Source: a virus
IMG/VR virus record: IMGVR_UViG_3300034095_002552
Location: 1 to 64,000 of that record
DNA: 64,000 nucleotides
Direction: 5' to 3' (one strand)
Below the pieces are notes generated by a model. The model saw only the letters and a list, made by a program, of their open reading frames with translations, did no database searches and had not been told where the DNA came from. Below, one piece after another: positions 7,911 through 16,701 of the stretch (its first letter is position 1; each line of letters begins with the position of its first letter). The position numbers and the translations under genes were made by a program.

Positions 7911-10628
7911 ATGAATTTTTTAAACTTCTTTGAAAATAAATTATTGTTGGAAATGGCCAAAAAAGGCGACAGGCCAAGGGGTGCTATAAAATTAGATAAT
8001 GATGATATAGAATTTTTATATCAATTTCCTCCACAATATTGGTCTCAAGCCATATACCAAAGATACAATCATGATCTTTATGATGCTCTGAAAAATAGAG
8101 AAGGAAAACGAAGAAAAAAAGAAGAATCTATGATTTCCATGTTGAAATCGGCATTAAAAACAGGAAATTTCAAAGAATTAAACTCTTCTGATTTATTTTC
8201 TAGAGATCAGATTATTGTCATAAAAAAGGGTTATGGGAAAGATACTGAATGGAGCGAAAAGTGGAAAGATGATCCAGAGGCGATTGAAAATGCAGCACAA
8301 AACATTGCATATTATGCAGCAGAAAAACTTGAACCAAATGCAACTTATGTAGAATATAAAACTTATGAATTAAAAAAAGGAAAAAAAACAGACAGAGTAA
8401 TAGCAAAACCATTTGCAAATAGATTAATTCACAAGTTAGAAAAGACTGTTGGCGAAGAACATAGTCTAGATTCTGGTTTAATTGACACTCACAAATTTGG
8501 CCTTTATGGTTTTGATTTAGCAAATCCAATTAAAGTAAAAGGAAAAGATACTCATAAGACAGATGGTCTTGTTTTTCCAACTAAAGATAGTGCGCAAGAA
8601 GCTGTTGATAAATTACTTGGGATGAACTTTCATAGATATTTTGGAGAATTGCCAGATAGTAATTCTACACAAGAGATTCCCGATTCTTCATCACCAACAA
8701 GAAAATCAAATGTTGCAATTCATTCTTGGGGAAAAATAACACACAATAGAAATAATTATTTTGAAGATAGTGTTTTAAAAGACGAATATGTAAGAGGCAG
8801 AGAGAAATATTATGATGAAGTGATGCCTTGGTTCTTGTTTGATAATTCCGAACTTGAATCAATTTATGGAAAACTTAAAAAGTCTGGTTATCCTATGGGT
8901 GCAGAAAGTGCAACGAAAATAGCTTCATCACCAGAATTCACAGAAAAAGAAAAATCATGGTTTGCCAATGAAAGACAAGCGTTAAATCACTTGATGTTGT
9001 ACAAAAATCTAGCGGAAGGAATACAAAGGCCAGATAGTACTAATTTCAAAAAAGTAGTTGGTCAAAATGTAATCATATGGGAAGACAATATAAGTAAAAA
9101 GAAATTCCCACATTCAGTTAAAAATCAAAGCGAAAGACAATCACTCATAAGACAATTTTGCAATGCAGATTTTGAATATTATAGAAAATCAAATCCAGAT
9201 GTTAAAGGACCGCCAATTTCAAATATTGCACCAGAAGGATTGTCAATTTCAGATAATCAGCATGTGCATTTGCCTTTATTTAAAAAGAAAATAAATTTAA
9301 ATGGAAAAGAAGTAGAAATTGACATGCCATTTATAAGAGGATCAAAATATTTTAGATATGCTAATCAAAAAGATCCAGAAGGAAATAGACAAGGTCACAA
9401 AAAAAATATAGTTCATTTAGCTCATCATGCTTATAAAAAAGAATATAGTGGGCATATGAGTGGTGCCTCAATGCATCCGAACCAAATGACCGCAGAAGCA
9501 AAGCCTATAAAAAAAGGCGTTATTGGTTATGATGAAAAATATAAAAAAATATTTGGAGAAATGGAAAAAGACAATGATGGACTTTATGTTGATATTGTAA
9601 AAGGAATAAAAGATGCATTAGGATTACAATATAGCAAAACTGTTGGAACAAAATATGTAAGAACAATTTTGCTAAACAATATCCCAGAAATTCATGATAT
9701 AATCACAAAAAAGTTAGAATCTATTTTAGATAAAAATGAAATGCTTTCAAAAAACAAAAGAAGAGATTTGGCATTCAATACAACCAAAAGCATTCTGCAA
9801 CAAGATTCATGGGATAGTGGTTCGATTCGTAAAAGAATTTTTAAAATTCGCAAGAAAAGAAAAATTCCAACAACTTTAATATCTCCAAAACAAACTGCTC
9901 TATCTCAAAAAATAACAGTTGAAAATTTAGCAGAATTAGGAAGAAAACGATTTTCTGCTGGCCATGCTTTTCCTTTTAATATAGAAAAAATTCAAAATGT
10001 TATAAATGAAATTAAAGATAAGGCACAACAAGCAGAAGCAAAACATCCTTTTTATCATGTTAAATATGGTTTAGAAAGCAAACAAATTGTGAATTTTTTA
10101 ATTACAAAATTCAGAACTAAAAAAATGCTTATAGATGCAATGACTGGATTGTTAAAATTGATAATTTACAATACTGGAGTTTTTGGACAAGAATTAGAAG
10201 ATAAAACAAATGGTTTGTTAATGCCAATTGTTGGAAATAAAAAGAAAACCATGCCAAGTATTGTTTCTGATTTTCAAAGTTTGCAAATCGTTCAAACTGC
10301 TTTGGGAGGAGTCAGACAATCTGTTGATGCAAATATGCCACTACAAGCAACAAAAACTTTTTCTCCAGTTGAATTTAAAATAAGTAGAAGCAAAATAATA
10401 AATAGAGGAAAATTTACTAAAAATCCACAAGATCTTTTAGATAAGAAGGATTATTTGGCATTGTCACACAATAATCTTTTCATGCACACAAGAAATAGAG
10501 AAACTATTTTGAATTTGAAAAGATGGGTTGAATCACAAAGAGAACAAAGTTTAATAAAACAAAAAGATTATAATGATTCTATAAAATCTATAGATCATAT
10601 TTTAAAAATAAGATTTAACGAGGAATAA
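7911..10628 (+). CDS. Large (905-residue) candidate internal virion protein
   Basis: No known domain is visible. The protein begins MNFLNFFENKLLLEMAKK, matching the shared capsid-targeting-like start, with FFE|N or LLE|M as possible cleavage sites. It is charged and hydrophilic throughout, rich in Lys, Asn and Asp, without membrane segments or low-complexity repeats. A GGAG ribosome site precedes the ATG. It is divergent from the neck gene and followed two bases later by a small gene. Its size and N-terminus fit a protein packaged with the DNA, possibly an ejected enzyme, but no catalytic motif was identified. Confidence 0.5.
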   Translation: MNFLNFFENKLLLEMAKKGDRPRGAIKLDNDDIEFLYQFPPQYWSQAIYQRYNHDLYDALKNREGKRRKKEESMISMLKSALKTGNFKELNSSDLFSRDQIIVIKKGYGKDTEWSEKWKDDPEAIENAAQNIAYYAAEKLEPNATYVEYKTYELKKGKKTDRVIAKPFANRLIHKLEKTVGEEHSLDSGLIDTHKFGLYGFDLANPIKVKGKDTHKTDGLVFPTKDSAQEAVDKLLGMNFHRYFGELPDSNSTQEIPDSSSPTRKSNVAIHSWGKITHNRNNYFEDSVLKDEYVRGREKYYDEVMPWFLFDNSELESIYGKLKKSGYPMGAESATKIASSPEFTEKEKSWFANERQALNHLMLYKNLAEGIQRPDSTNFKKVVGQNVIIWEDNISKKKFPHSVKNQSERQSLIRQFCNADFEYYRKSNPDVKGPPISNIAPEGLSISDNQHVHLPLFKKKINLNGKEVEIDMPFIRGSKYFRYANQKDPEGNRQGHKKNIVHLAHHAYKKEYSGHMSGASMHPNQMTAEAKPIKKGVIGYDEKYKKIFGEMEKDNDGLYVDIVKGIKDALGLQYSKTVGTKYVRTILLNNIPEIHDIITKKLESILDKNEMLSKNKRRDLAFNTTKSILQQDSWDSGSIRKRIFKIRKKRKIPTTLISPKQTALSQKITVENLAELGRKRFSAGHAFPFNIEKIQNVINEIKDKAQQAEAKHPFYHVKYGLESKQIVNFLITKFRTKKMLIDAMTGLLKLIIYNTGVFGQELEDKTNGLLMPIVGNKKKTMPSIVSDFQSLQIVQTALGGVRQSVDANMPLQATKTFSPVEFKISRSKIINRGKFTKNPQDLLDKKDYLALSHNNLFMHTRNRETILNLKRWVESQREQSLIKQKDYNDSIKSIDHILKIRFNEE

Positions 10629-10629
10629 A

Positions 10630-10908
10630 ATGGCTGAAAATTCTAACTGGCTTAACTTTTTATCTAATCCAAGATCCCATTACATAAAGAAAAGTATGTT
10701 TGAGATTTTAAAGGAAAGATATGGAAAACACGAACAAATATTGGAGAGATTAAGCAGCCATTTGATTGTTGAAAAAGATTTAAAAGACTTTTTGGCAATG
10801 ATAATAGATGTATATGAAATTGGATTTTTCAAAGCAGTGGAAGATCAAAAAGAACAATTAAAAAAGCTTGGATTGGGAGTAAAAATAACATCAAGAACAG
10901 AAAACTAA
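10630..10908 (+). CDS. Hypothetical 92-residue helical protein
   Basis: The protein is largely alpha-helical by composition (ILKERYGKHEQILERLSSHL, FKAVEDQKEQLKKL). It starts MAENSNWLNFLSN, which has a faint likeness to the shared targeting motif. GAGGA lies upstream, and the gene follows the 905-residue gene by one base, so the two are co-translated. No family is recognised. Confidence 0.45.
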   Translation: MAENSNWLNFLSNPRSHYIKKSMFEILKERYGKHEQILERLSSHLIVEKDLKDFLAMIIDVYEIGFFKAVEDQKEQLKKLGLGVKITSRTEN

Positions 10909-11498
10909 ACTCCCTCAAAATGAGGTTGATAGTTTGATGGAACGCATGTGTAAATAAATCCATTTCCTTTTTCTTCCTTACTGTTTACCCTCCACCACCT
11001 TTTTGTGTTTGATTTTGGATAAATAACACTTTCTGATTCGATTTTTAATGTCGCCCAGAATTTATAATACAAATCTTCTTCTTGTATTACAATTGACTCA
11101 AAAGAAAATGGGTTTCCATATTCAATCGAATTATATTCTTCGTTATAAAGCGAATCTGTTTTTTTCAATATTATTGCTGGTAAACAAAACATAAATGTTT
11201 TTTTTATGTCATTTTGGCCCTTAACATTTTTATCTTTTACAATGATGGCTTCTTTTTTTTCCACATCATTTATCGAATTGTTTAAAATTTCATTTTTTGT
11301 CATCTCCAACTCTTGAACAAATGTATCTTTTAAAACAAGGTTTGATTCCATCTTGTTTACAACTTGATTGTTTTTATGTTCAATCGAATTCCATTTCATA
11401 TTATGAAGAGTATAATCTGTCCATATGCTTTGATTTTTCATCAAGGCGTTTGGACTTTGCAATCTATATGTTGATCCATCTTTATTTCTAAGTACCAT
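10905..11498 (-). CDS. Hypothetical protein sharing an LRN-DGS start with a head-closure-like gene
   Basis: The 197-residue protein is not recognised. Its first residues VLRNKDGSTYRL resemble LRNLDGSCYK at the start of the gene at 13468, suggesting a shared docking segment or distant paralogy. The middle is Lys/Asn-rich, and the C-terminal third is aromatic and beta-rich (YYKFWATLKI, KRWWRVNS, GFIYTCVPSNYQPHF). No clear ribosome site is visible before the ATG. It converges on the 92-residue gene with a 4-bp overlap. Confidence 0.45.
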   Translation of the reverse strand: MVLRNKDGSTYRLQSPNALMKNQSIWTDYTLHNMKWNSIEHKNNQVVNKMESNLVLKDTFVQELEMTKNEILNNSINDVEKKEAIIVKDKNVKGQNDIKKTFMFCLPAIILKKTDSLYNEEYNSIEYGNPFSFESIVIQEEDLYYKFWATLKIESESVIYPKSNTKRWWRVNSKEEKGNGFIYTCVPSNYQPHFEGV

Positions 11499-11619
11499 TT
11501 TTTTTTACTATTAGACTAATTTATATTAGTATCATTATTGCATCTAAAGATATTTAAATAAAAATTAGAAAAAATTTATGCATATTATCTAAATATGCTA
11601 GATAATAGGAGAAATAAAT

Positions 11620-12048
11620 ATGAGCTTACTTGTTCCTGATGTTGGTGAAATTTTAATGCTTCAGTATTTAGTAAACATGCTATCTACTGATGGAACCGCT
11701 GGACCTGCCAATGGAGGAAGACTATTAAGGTTGTTTACAAATAATCTTACACCTGTAGAGGCCACTACTTTAGCAACTGTTACCGAAGCACTAGGAGCTA
11801 CAGGATATACTCCTGTGACCTTGGTCGGTTCAAGTTGGACAACCACTCAAGTTGGCGGAACCACAACCGCAGTTTATAGCGAACAGACATTTACATTTAC
11901 TACTGCTGTTACAGTTTATGGCTATTATGTAACAAGCATTTATGGAACACCAGCCTTATTATGGCTCGAAAGATTCTCTGGTGCGCCTTTCATTTTGCCT
12001 TCTGGTGGCGGTCAAATCGCTATTTCTCCAAGAATCAGCTTGGATTAA
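11620..12048 (+). CDS. Virion surface/decoration-type structural protein
   Basis: The 142-residue protein is Thr/Gly/Val-rich and beta-structured. It opens with SLLVPDVGEILMLQYLV and later shows YSEQTFTFT, VYGYYVTS and LLWLERFSG, a pattern I know from small phage structural proteins of unknown detailed role. It has no Cys and few Lys, unlike its neighbours, as expected of an abundant coat or tail component. An AGGAG ribosome site and a strong terminator at 12064 frame it as a single-gene unit. Exact location in the particle is unknown. Confidence 0.55.
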   Translation: MSLLVPDVGEILMLQYLVNMLSTDGTAGPANGGRLLRLFTNNLTPVEATTLATVTEALGATGYTPVTLVGSSWTTTQVGGTTTAVYSEQTFTFTTAVTVYGYYVTSIYGTPALLWLERFSGAPFILPSGGGQIAISPRISLD

Positions 12049-12063
12049 AGAATTAAATTATAG

Positions 12064-12098
12064 AAAAAAGAGACTAATAAAAAATTAGTCTCTTTTTT
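12064..12098 (+). terminator. Strong intrinsic terminator
   Basis: A perfect stem AAAAAAGAGACTAAT with ATTAGTCTCTTTTTT, a 5-nt A loop and a T run follow the structural gene ending at 12048. Confidence 0.85.
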
Positions 12099-12111
12099 TT
12101 TAAACTTCTTA

Positions 12112-12119
12112 TATAAATA
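12112..12119 (+). promoter_or_regulatory. TATAAATA late-promoter-like box
   Basis: The exact T4 late -10 consensus TATAAATA lies 13 bp before the ATG of the 440-residue gene. The leader would be very short, and the GAGG ribosome site would fall near the predicted transcript start, so this copy is less certain than the others. Confidence 0.4.
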
Positions 12120-12132
12120 AAAAGAGGTTTAT

Positions 12133-13455
12133 ATGAAATTAAAATTTAACGAATGGCTTCATGATGGAATGTTTGAAAATCGCAGTTACACCTTCTTTAT
12201 AAAAGAAAATGTAGTATCTGATCCGAGATTAGTAATATCTGATCCAAGATTGAAAATGATGGATGATCCAAGCTCTCCAATTATGTTCAATATTGAATTT
12301 GATCATAGAATTCTTCAATTTGCTAAAAAAATTGCAAGTATGCCGACTAAAGCGGATGCCAATAAAGAAATAACACATATAGATGATTTTCTAAAAGTAA
12401 AAAATCCAGAAGTAAAAAAAGCAATTAAAAATAAGGTTCCGACTGAAGTGATGGGAGGATTACCATCACATGTTTCTATGTTTCCTATAAAAAACACTTC
12501 TATTAACGATGATCATTCTTTCAAATCCGAATGTGAAAAATATATTAAAGAATTCCCAACTATAGACGCAATATATGACAAAAACAAAGATATTAATTTT
12601 TATGAAAAATTAACACAGGCAGCAAATGTAGTAAGTAATTTCACAAGACAACAAGTTAGTGCAGAAGACATAATTCAAATTATGATTGCTGGCGAAAAAA
12701 AATCTACAAAAGATCCAAAACATGTATACATGAATATAAAATTCCCTAAAGTATCTGGAACAGAAATATTCAATAAATTTAATAGTGGTGGATATGATCA
12801 GATTATTGCCAATACGATTATTGAGAGAAATAAAGAAAATTTTTCACCCAAGATGGTAGAATCTAAATGGCTATTTGCTTTTGTCGGCCAAATGAAAAAT
12901 ATTGTTAAAAAAGAATTAGACCCAGATATAAAACTAAAACAGCATCAAAGGTCAATTGCCCAATTTCAAGGTAGGGATGTATCTGCTAAAAAAGATACGA
13001 AAGATTCAGAAGATTCAGAAAATTTACAAATTGCAGAGCCTTTAAAAAGACAAGATGTAGGCGTTGAAAAGCTCTCTAAAAAAGTTGAAGAAATAATTTC
13101 AAATATTAATTCATATGATGATATTCCATATAATTCTTTGTTAAATCCGTCAAGTCCAGATGAACAATTTAAAATTCAAGCCAAATTATTTGCAACAGTA
13201 TTCAATAATGTAACAAAAAAATTAAATGAAAATAAGGGAAAGCTATCTAAATTTGTAATCGCAGAAATGAAAAAAATATTTGATGAAGCAAATATAAAAA
13301 TAAATGATGAAAGAATAAGCAGAATGAATAAACTTTATTCTGCCATTTTAGATAAAGCCGCAAGTGAATTAAATGATGATTCGATTACTAAATTTGTAAA
13401 TGTAATCAGATCTCAAAATAAAAAAGCTAGAGACCGAGGGAAAATAATTGTATGA
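12133..13455 (+). CDS. 440-residue protein with capsid-targeting-like N-terminus
   Basis: The protein starts MKLKFNEWLHDGMFENRS, with the shared F-x-E-W-L motif and MFE|N as a possible processing site. The segment SDPRL is repeated twice in residues 30-40. The rest is helical, Lys/Asp/Asn-rich and has no recognised domain. It is preceded by GAGG and lies just after a terminator and a TATAAATA box. It stands directly before the head-closure-like gene. A capsid-internal role is inferred from the N-terminus and position. Confidence 0.5.
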   Translation: MKLKFNEWLHDGMFENRSYTFFIKENVVSDPRLVISDPRLKMMDDPSSPIMFNIEFDHRILQFAKKIASMPTKADANKEITHIDDFLKVKNPEVKKAIKNKVPTEVMGGLPSHVSMFPIKNTSINDDHSFKSECEKYIKEFPTIDAIYDKNKDINFYEKLTQAANVVSNFTRQQVSAEDIIQIMIAGEKKSTKDPKHVYMNIKFPKVSGTEIFNKFNSGGYDQIIANTIIERNKENFSPKMVESKWLFAFVGQMKNIVKKELDPDIKLKQHQRSIAQFQGRDVSAKKDTKDSEDSENLQIAEPLKRQDVGVEKLSKKVEEIISNINSYDDIPYNSLLNPSSPDEQFKIQAKLFATVFNNVTKKLNENKGKLSKFVIAEMKKIFDEANIKINDERISRMNKLYSAILDKAASELNDDSITKFVNVIRSQNKKARDRGKIIV

Positions 13456-13467
13456 GTGAGGTAAAAA

Positions 13468-14007
13468 TTGCTTCGTAACTTAGATGGATCATGCTATAAA
13501 TCTGTTGGTAGCTTTCAACAATATAATCCAGAAGCACCAGAACATGATCTTTTCAATCAATGGGATCAAGAGTCTATCATGCGTGGTGGATCTCCATTTT
13601 ATTATTATGAAGTATTTATTCAAAACCAAACCATAGATCCTCTTTATCTTGAAGACAGAGGTAAAATATTTTCGAACAATCCAGTAATGTTATGGTGCAA
13701 TTACGAGCCTATTCCATCACAAAATGAATTGACTCAATTCGGCATTGATTCACCTGATGAAATGAGATTTGAAGTAAATTATAGAACAACTTTAAAAACA
13801 ATAGGACATCCACCAAAAATTGGATCGAGAGTTTTTACACCACATCTCCAAGAAAATTGGGTAATCATCCAAAGAAACTTGGGAGAATTTAAACTTTGGG
13901 GTTCCTTGCGGCTTGAATTGATTTGCCAAAGATTCCAAGAGTCTGTTACTACTGGAGAAGGTGAAGTCACTCAAAAACAACCAGATGTTAAAATTAAAAT
14001 TGTATAG
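13468..14007 (+). CDS. Neck/head-closure-like structural protein (TTG start)
   Basis: The 179-residue product begins at TTG, supported by GAGGT six bases upstream and by the N-terminal match to the gene at 10905 (LRN.DGS.Y). Features include FNQWDQESIMRGGSPFYYYEVF and a C-terminal SRVFTPHLQENWVIIQRN, then LWGSLRLELICQRFQESVTTGEG, the style of gp14-like neck or tail-completion proteins. It sits in the structural cluster 12 bp after the 440-residue gene. The exact T4 counterpart is uncertain. Confidence 0.5.
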   Translation: MLRNLDGSCYKSVGSFQQYNPEAPEHDLFNQWDQESIMRGGSPFYYYEVFIQNQTIDPLYLEDRGKIFSNNPVMLWCNYEPIPSQNELTQFGIDSPDEMRFEVNYRTTLKTIGHPPKIGSRVFTPHLQENWVIIQRNLGEFKLWGSLRLELICQRFQESVTTGEGEVTQKQPDVKIKIV

Positions 14008-14016
14008 GAGATAAAA

Positions 14017-14493
14017 ATGCAGTCATTTTTTGAATTTTTTGAAAAGATTCGTGCAGAAAAAAGGTTTTACGAACAAGATGCTCAACCACAACAACCACAG
14101 CAAGACGCTCAACCACAACAGCCAGATATGCAAACCGCACCAGATGCGACACCAGAAGAAACAAATGATAAGGCCCAATCACAAGATGATAGCCAAAATC
14201 AACTTTCTGAGCCAGCACACGATCCAAAATTAGTAGAACTTATAAAGACTATCAAAGATGCAATGCCAGATTTAAAGCCAGCAAGTAAAACAATGTTGAA
14301 AGAACTTCTAGACAAACTTTCATCTCCAGAAGAAGAAACAAAAGATGATAAAGGACAGCAATCGGATCAAGGACAGCAATCAGATCAAGGACAGCAACAA
14401 TCGGCAATGCAGCCAGCACAACAGCCAGCACAACAGCCAGCATTTGATTTGCAAGCAGCACCAATTGGTGGTCAAGATCCTAATGCACAATAG
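14017..14493 (+). CDS. Gln/Pro-rich low-complexity protein with targeting-like start
   Basis: The 158-residue protein starts MQSFFEFFEKIRAEKRFYEQ, with IRAE and FYE sites suited to prohead-protease cleavage. It then runs into PQQ/DAQPQQ repeats, a helical core (LVELIKTIKDAMPDLKPASK) and DQGQQS and AQQP repeats. Such acidic, Gln-rich proteins are common as scaffold or internal head components. It follows the head-closure-like gene by 9 bp and ends before a convergent terminator. No enzymatic motif is present. Confidence 0.5.
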   Translation: MQSFFEFFEKIRAEKRFYEQDAQPQQPQQDAQPQQPDMQTAPDATPEETNDKAQSQDDSQNQLSEPAHDPKLVELIKTIKDAMPDLKPASKTMLKELLDKLSSPEEETKDDKGQQSDQGQQSDQGQQQSAMQPAQQPAQQPAFDLQAAPIGGQDPNAQ

Positions 14494-14560
14494 TTGATTT
14501 GCTGTCGGAAAAAATTTTCTTATCGATATTAAAAAATATACGAAGTGGAATTTTAGGAAT

Positions 14561-14599
14561 TTTAAGCCTTGGATATCCTGTAAATATCAAAGGCTTAAA
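14561..14599. terminator. Bidirectional hairpin between convergent genes
   Basis: A 16-bp stem with one mismatch (TTTAAGCCTTGGATAT with ATATCAAAGGCTTAAA) and a 7-nt loop lies between the stops of the genes ending at 14493 and 14601. It also breaks up a small open frame here that I reject. Confidence 0.75.
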
Positions 14600-14600
14600 T

Positions 14601-15449
14601 TCACTTTGTCTCTTTTTTAGTTTGAATGGTTTTATTTTCATTTTTTATAAGTTTTCTTTTAATTTTAGATTTTGGATTATCTTTAATGCTTTCTAAATGT
14701 TCTTTCACAAAAGGACAACCATGCTTAGAAGCTAAAGATCCAAGTTTCTTATATTTATCATCAAATTTATAACCTTCATCTGATTTCCAAGAATGACCAT
14801 AAATTTTTCTAGCTTCATCAGTCAAAATTTTATCTTGCACGAGTCTGCTAAAAATTTCATTTTGCGTCATCTCATTTATATCATAGTGTACTTTTTTCGG
14901 TAAAATCAAAATTTGAGCATATGGTTCATCTTGTCTAAAAATACATTTTTGACCCTCACTTGGATTTTTGAATACTACAAAAAATATTTTAGGCCACCAG
15001 CTTGTTTGCAGATGACCAGCAACAGCAATTGGAACTGTATTTGTGCTATCTGTATAAAATCTTGGATGTGGCTCAATTCTAAGAATCATATCATCTGGAA
15101 CCTGTATATCCACACAACTAGTCATGCCAAAATGACCATCTGCGAATTTCATAAATGGCGGTAAAACAACATTATCCTTACCTACTATCTTGTTTTCTTC
15201 TGTAAAATCTCCTTCAAACAACAATTCCCCATTCTTCATCTTTACATGACATTCAGTTGAAAATGGATAAACAAGTTCAAGACCATAAGTCGAGGCTTCA
15301 ACAAAAGGCTGGCAATGCCAAGGTTGAGCCTTTGATCCATTTTCATGAGTCAAATCAGATCCAGCCCAACCGGGTATTTGTAATTTTATTGGTTTTGGAG
15401 ATTTTCCCAAATGCCATGTACGATACTTAACTCTAATACTTTCAGACAT
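14601..15449 (-). CDS. DUF6065-like conserved protein
   Basis: The 282-residue product starts at ATG 15449, with GGGAG upstream; a longer frame has no good start. The sequence has IPGWAGSDLTHENG, then CQPFVEASTYGLEL, and a later segment LRIEPHPRFYTD with GHLQTSWWPKIFFVVFKNP. This order recalls DUF6065-type proteins of unknown function. The last 30 residues are Lys-rich. It is the only minus-strand gene inside the tail cluster, divergent from the gp15-like gene 40 bp away. The family name is from memory. Confidence 0.45.
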   Translation of the reverse strand: MSESIRVKYRTWHLGKSPKPIKLQIPGWAGSDLTHENGSKAQPWHCQPFVEASTYGLELVYPFSTECHVKMKNGELLFEGDFTEENKIVGKDNVVLPPFMKFADGHFGMTSCVDIQVPDDMILRIEPHPRFYTDSTNTVPIAVAGHLQTSWWPKIFFVVFKNPSEGQKCIFRQDEPYAQILILPKKVHYDINEMTQNEIFSRLVQDKILTDEARKIYGHSWKSDEGYKFDDKYKKLGSLASKHGCPFVKEHLESIKDNPKSKIKRKLIKNENKTIQTKKETK

Positions 15450-15489
15450 TTTTTGTTGTCTCCCTAATAGATAATACCAAAGGAAAAAA

Positions 15490-16476
15490 ATGAACGATAT
15501 CAATCACCCATCAAAAGGCCTCAACGAATGCAATGACAAGAGTCCAATAAATTATAACCCAAATTTGGACATAATGCCAGACAACTGTAATCTTGATCCA
15601 ACAAATTCCAGAAATGTAAATGACGAAACATTAAATTGGCTAAAAGATACGACAAATAAAAAAGTTGGTTTGGGTGCTGCCAATCTTTGCGACCCTGTTC
15701 AAAAAGGATCAATCATCAATGATCCGAACAACCCAGATAAATCAACAATTTATAGATACTCAAAAGCAAAAAGAGCTTGTGATGATGCAATGCGTGATCT
15801 TTTTACAGACATTATAGTAATCGATGAAAATGGAAAAGCTCATCCAATTCCAATTATATGGGGAACAAAAGAAAAAGCTGTTGCTGCGATTCTTTTAGAC
15901 AATGTTCGCAAAGACGAAACACTGGTGGTAGATAGAATCAAATTGCCTATGTTGGCAGTTCATGATTCTGATATTCAATTTGCAATAAATAGATATGTGT
16001 ACCATAAAGCATTAGACTATAGAAGATATTTAAGAGAAGATAATAAACCTGGATTTACAATAAGCGAAAAATATAATAGAGATACAATTTTTGGATTTGC
16101 AAGAGGGATACCAGTAGATATATCTTACACCTTGAATGTTTGGACATTGTATCAAGAAGATATGAATCAAATTTTAGAACAAATCTTGTTAAAATTTAGT
16201 CAAACTGCATATATAAAAGTGACAGGTGTGCCTTATGAGGTAATTGTAAAATTAGAATCTATTGCAAATAACTTGGACTACGAGCCAGGAGATCAAGCAA
16301 TTAGAGTCATAAAATATCAGTTTAATATGACAACTGAGACATTTATACCTCAACCTATAAGCAGAAAGAAAGCAGTCCTCAAAACCAAATTTGATTTTGT
16401 AGATGGGCTTAATGAAAATGAGATTAGTGAGGTTATGGCGAGATTGGAAGAGAATGTAAAGGAACTTAAATGTTAG
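15490..16476 (+). CDS. gp15: Tail terminator/sheath stabilizer, T4 gp15-like
   Basis: The 328-residue protein carries the hallmark segment ISYTLNVWTLYQEDMNQILEQ near residue 215, closely matching the T4 gp15 stretch YELSIFTRYEDDMFQIVEQ. Gp15 caps the tail tube and sheath and joins them to the neck. Upstream, HPIPIIWGTKEKA matches the 'IPITYASKEH' region of gp15, and LPMLAVHDSDI matches its 'LPRI' strand. It is longer than T4 gp15 (272) because of an Asn/Pro-rich 90-residue N-terminal extension. AAAGGAA precedes the ATG. It heads the terminator-sheath-tube cluster, the same order as T4. Confidence 0.8.
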   Translation: MNDINHPSKGLNECNDKSPINYNPNLDIMPDNCNLDPTNSRNVNDETLNWLKDTTNKKVGLGAANLCDPVQKGSIINDPNNPDKSTIYRYSKAKRACDDAMRDLFTDIIVIDENGKAHPIPIIWGTKEKAVAAILLDNVRKDETLVVDRIKLPMLAVHDSDIQFAINRYVYHKALDYRRYLREDNKPGFTISEKYNRDTIFGFARGIPVDISYTLNVWTLYQEDMNQILEQILLKFSQTAYIKVTGVPYEVIVKLESIANNLDYEPGDQAIRVIKYQFNMTTETFIPQPISRKKAVLKTKFDFVDGLNENEISEVMARLEENVKELKC

Positions 16477-16697
16477 AGATAAAAAACACGCAAAGATTTC
16501 CAGTCCAACTTATCATACGATCAAGAAAGGCACCACGCTCTTTCACGGTTTTAAATATTCCCGGCATTGGAGGCGGAAAAAATATTTTTTTGCTAGAAGA
16601 TGAAAGGGCAACTGAGTATATAGACAGAGCAGTTAATGACGGATTGATTTCTGTCAGGCAAATATCAAACAATATTATGTTAACAAAGGGAGAATAA
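16470..16697 (+). CDS. Small tail-cluster protein
   Basis: The 75-residue protein overlaps the gp15-like gene by 7 bp and ends four bases before the sheath gene, so it is translationally coupled to both. It has a basic beta-strand start (RFPVQLIIRSRKAPRSFTVL), a glycine-rich turn and a helical end. It is not recognised. Its position suggests a minor tail or sheath-associated component. Confidence 0.55.
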   Translation: MLEIKNTQRFPVQLIIRSRKAPRSFTVLNIPGIGGGKNIFLLEDERATEYIDRAVNDGLISVRQISNNIMLTKGE

Positions 16698-16701
16698 GAC
16701 T

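Noticed and set aside
8218-8529. 103-residue minus-strand frame in the 905-residue gene
   Set aside because: Leu/Phe/His-rich antisense shadow without coding features.
14499-14696. 65-residue plus-strand frame
   Set aside because: It spans a terminator hairpin and runs antisense into a well-supported gene; the composition is that of a shadow.
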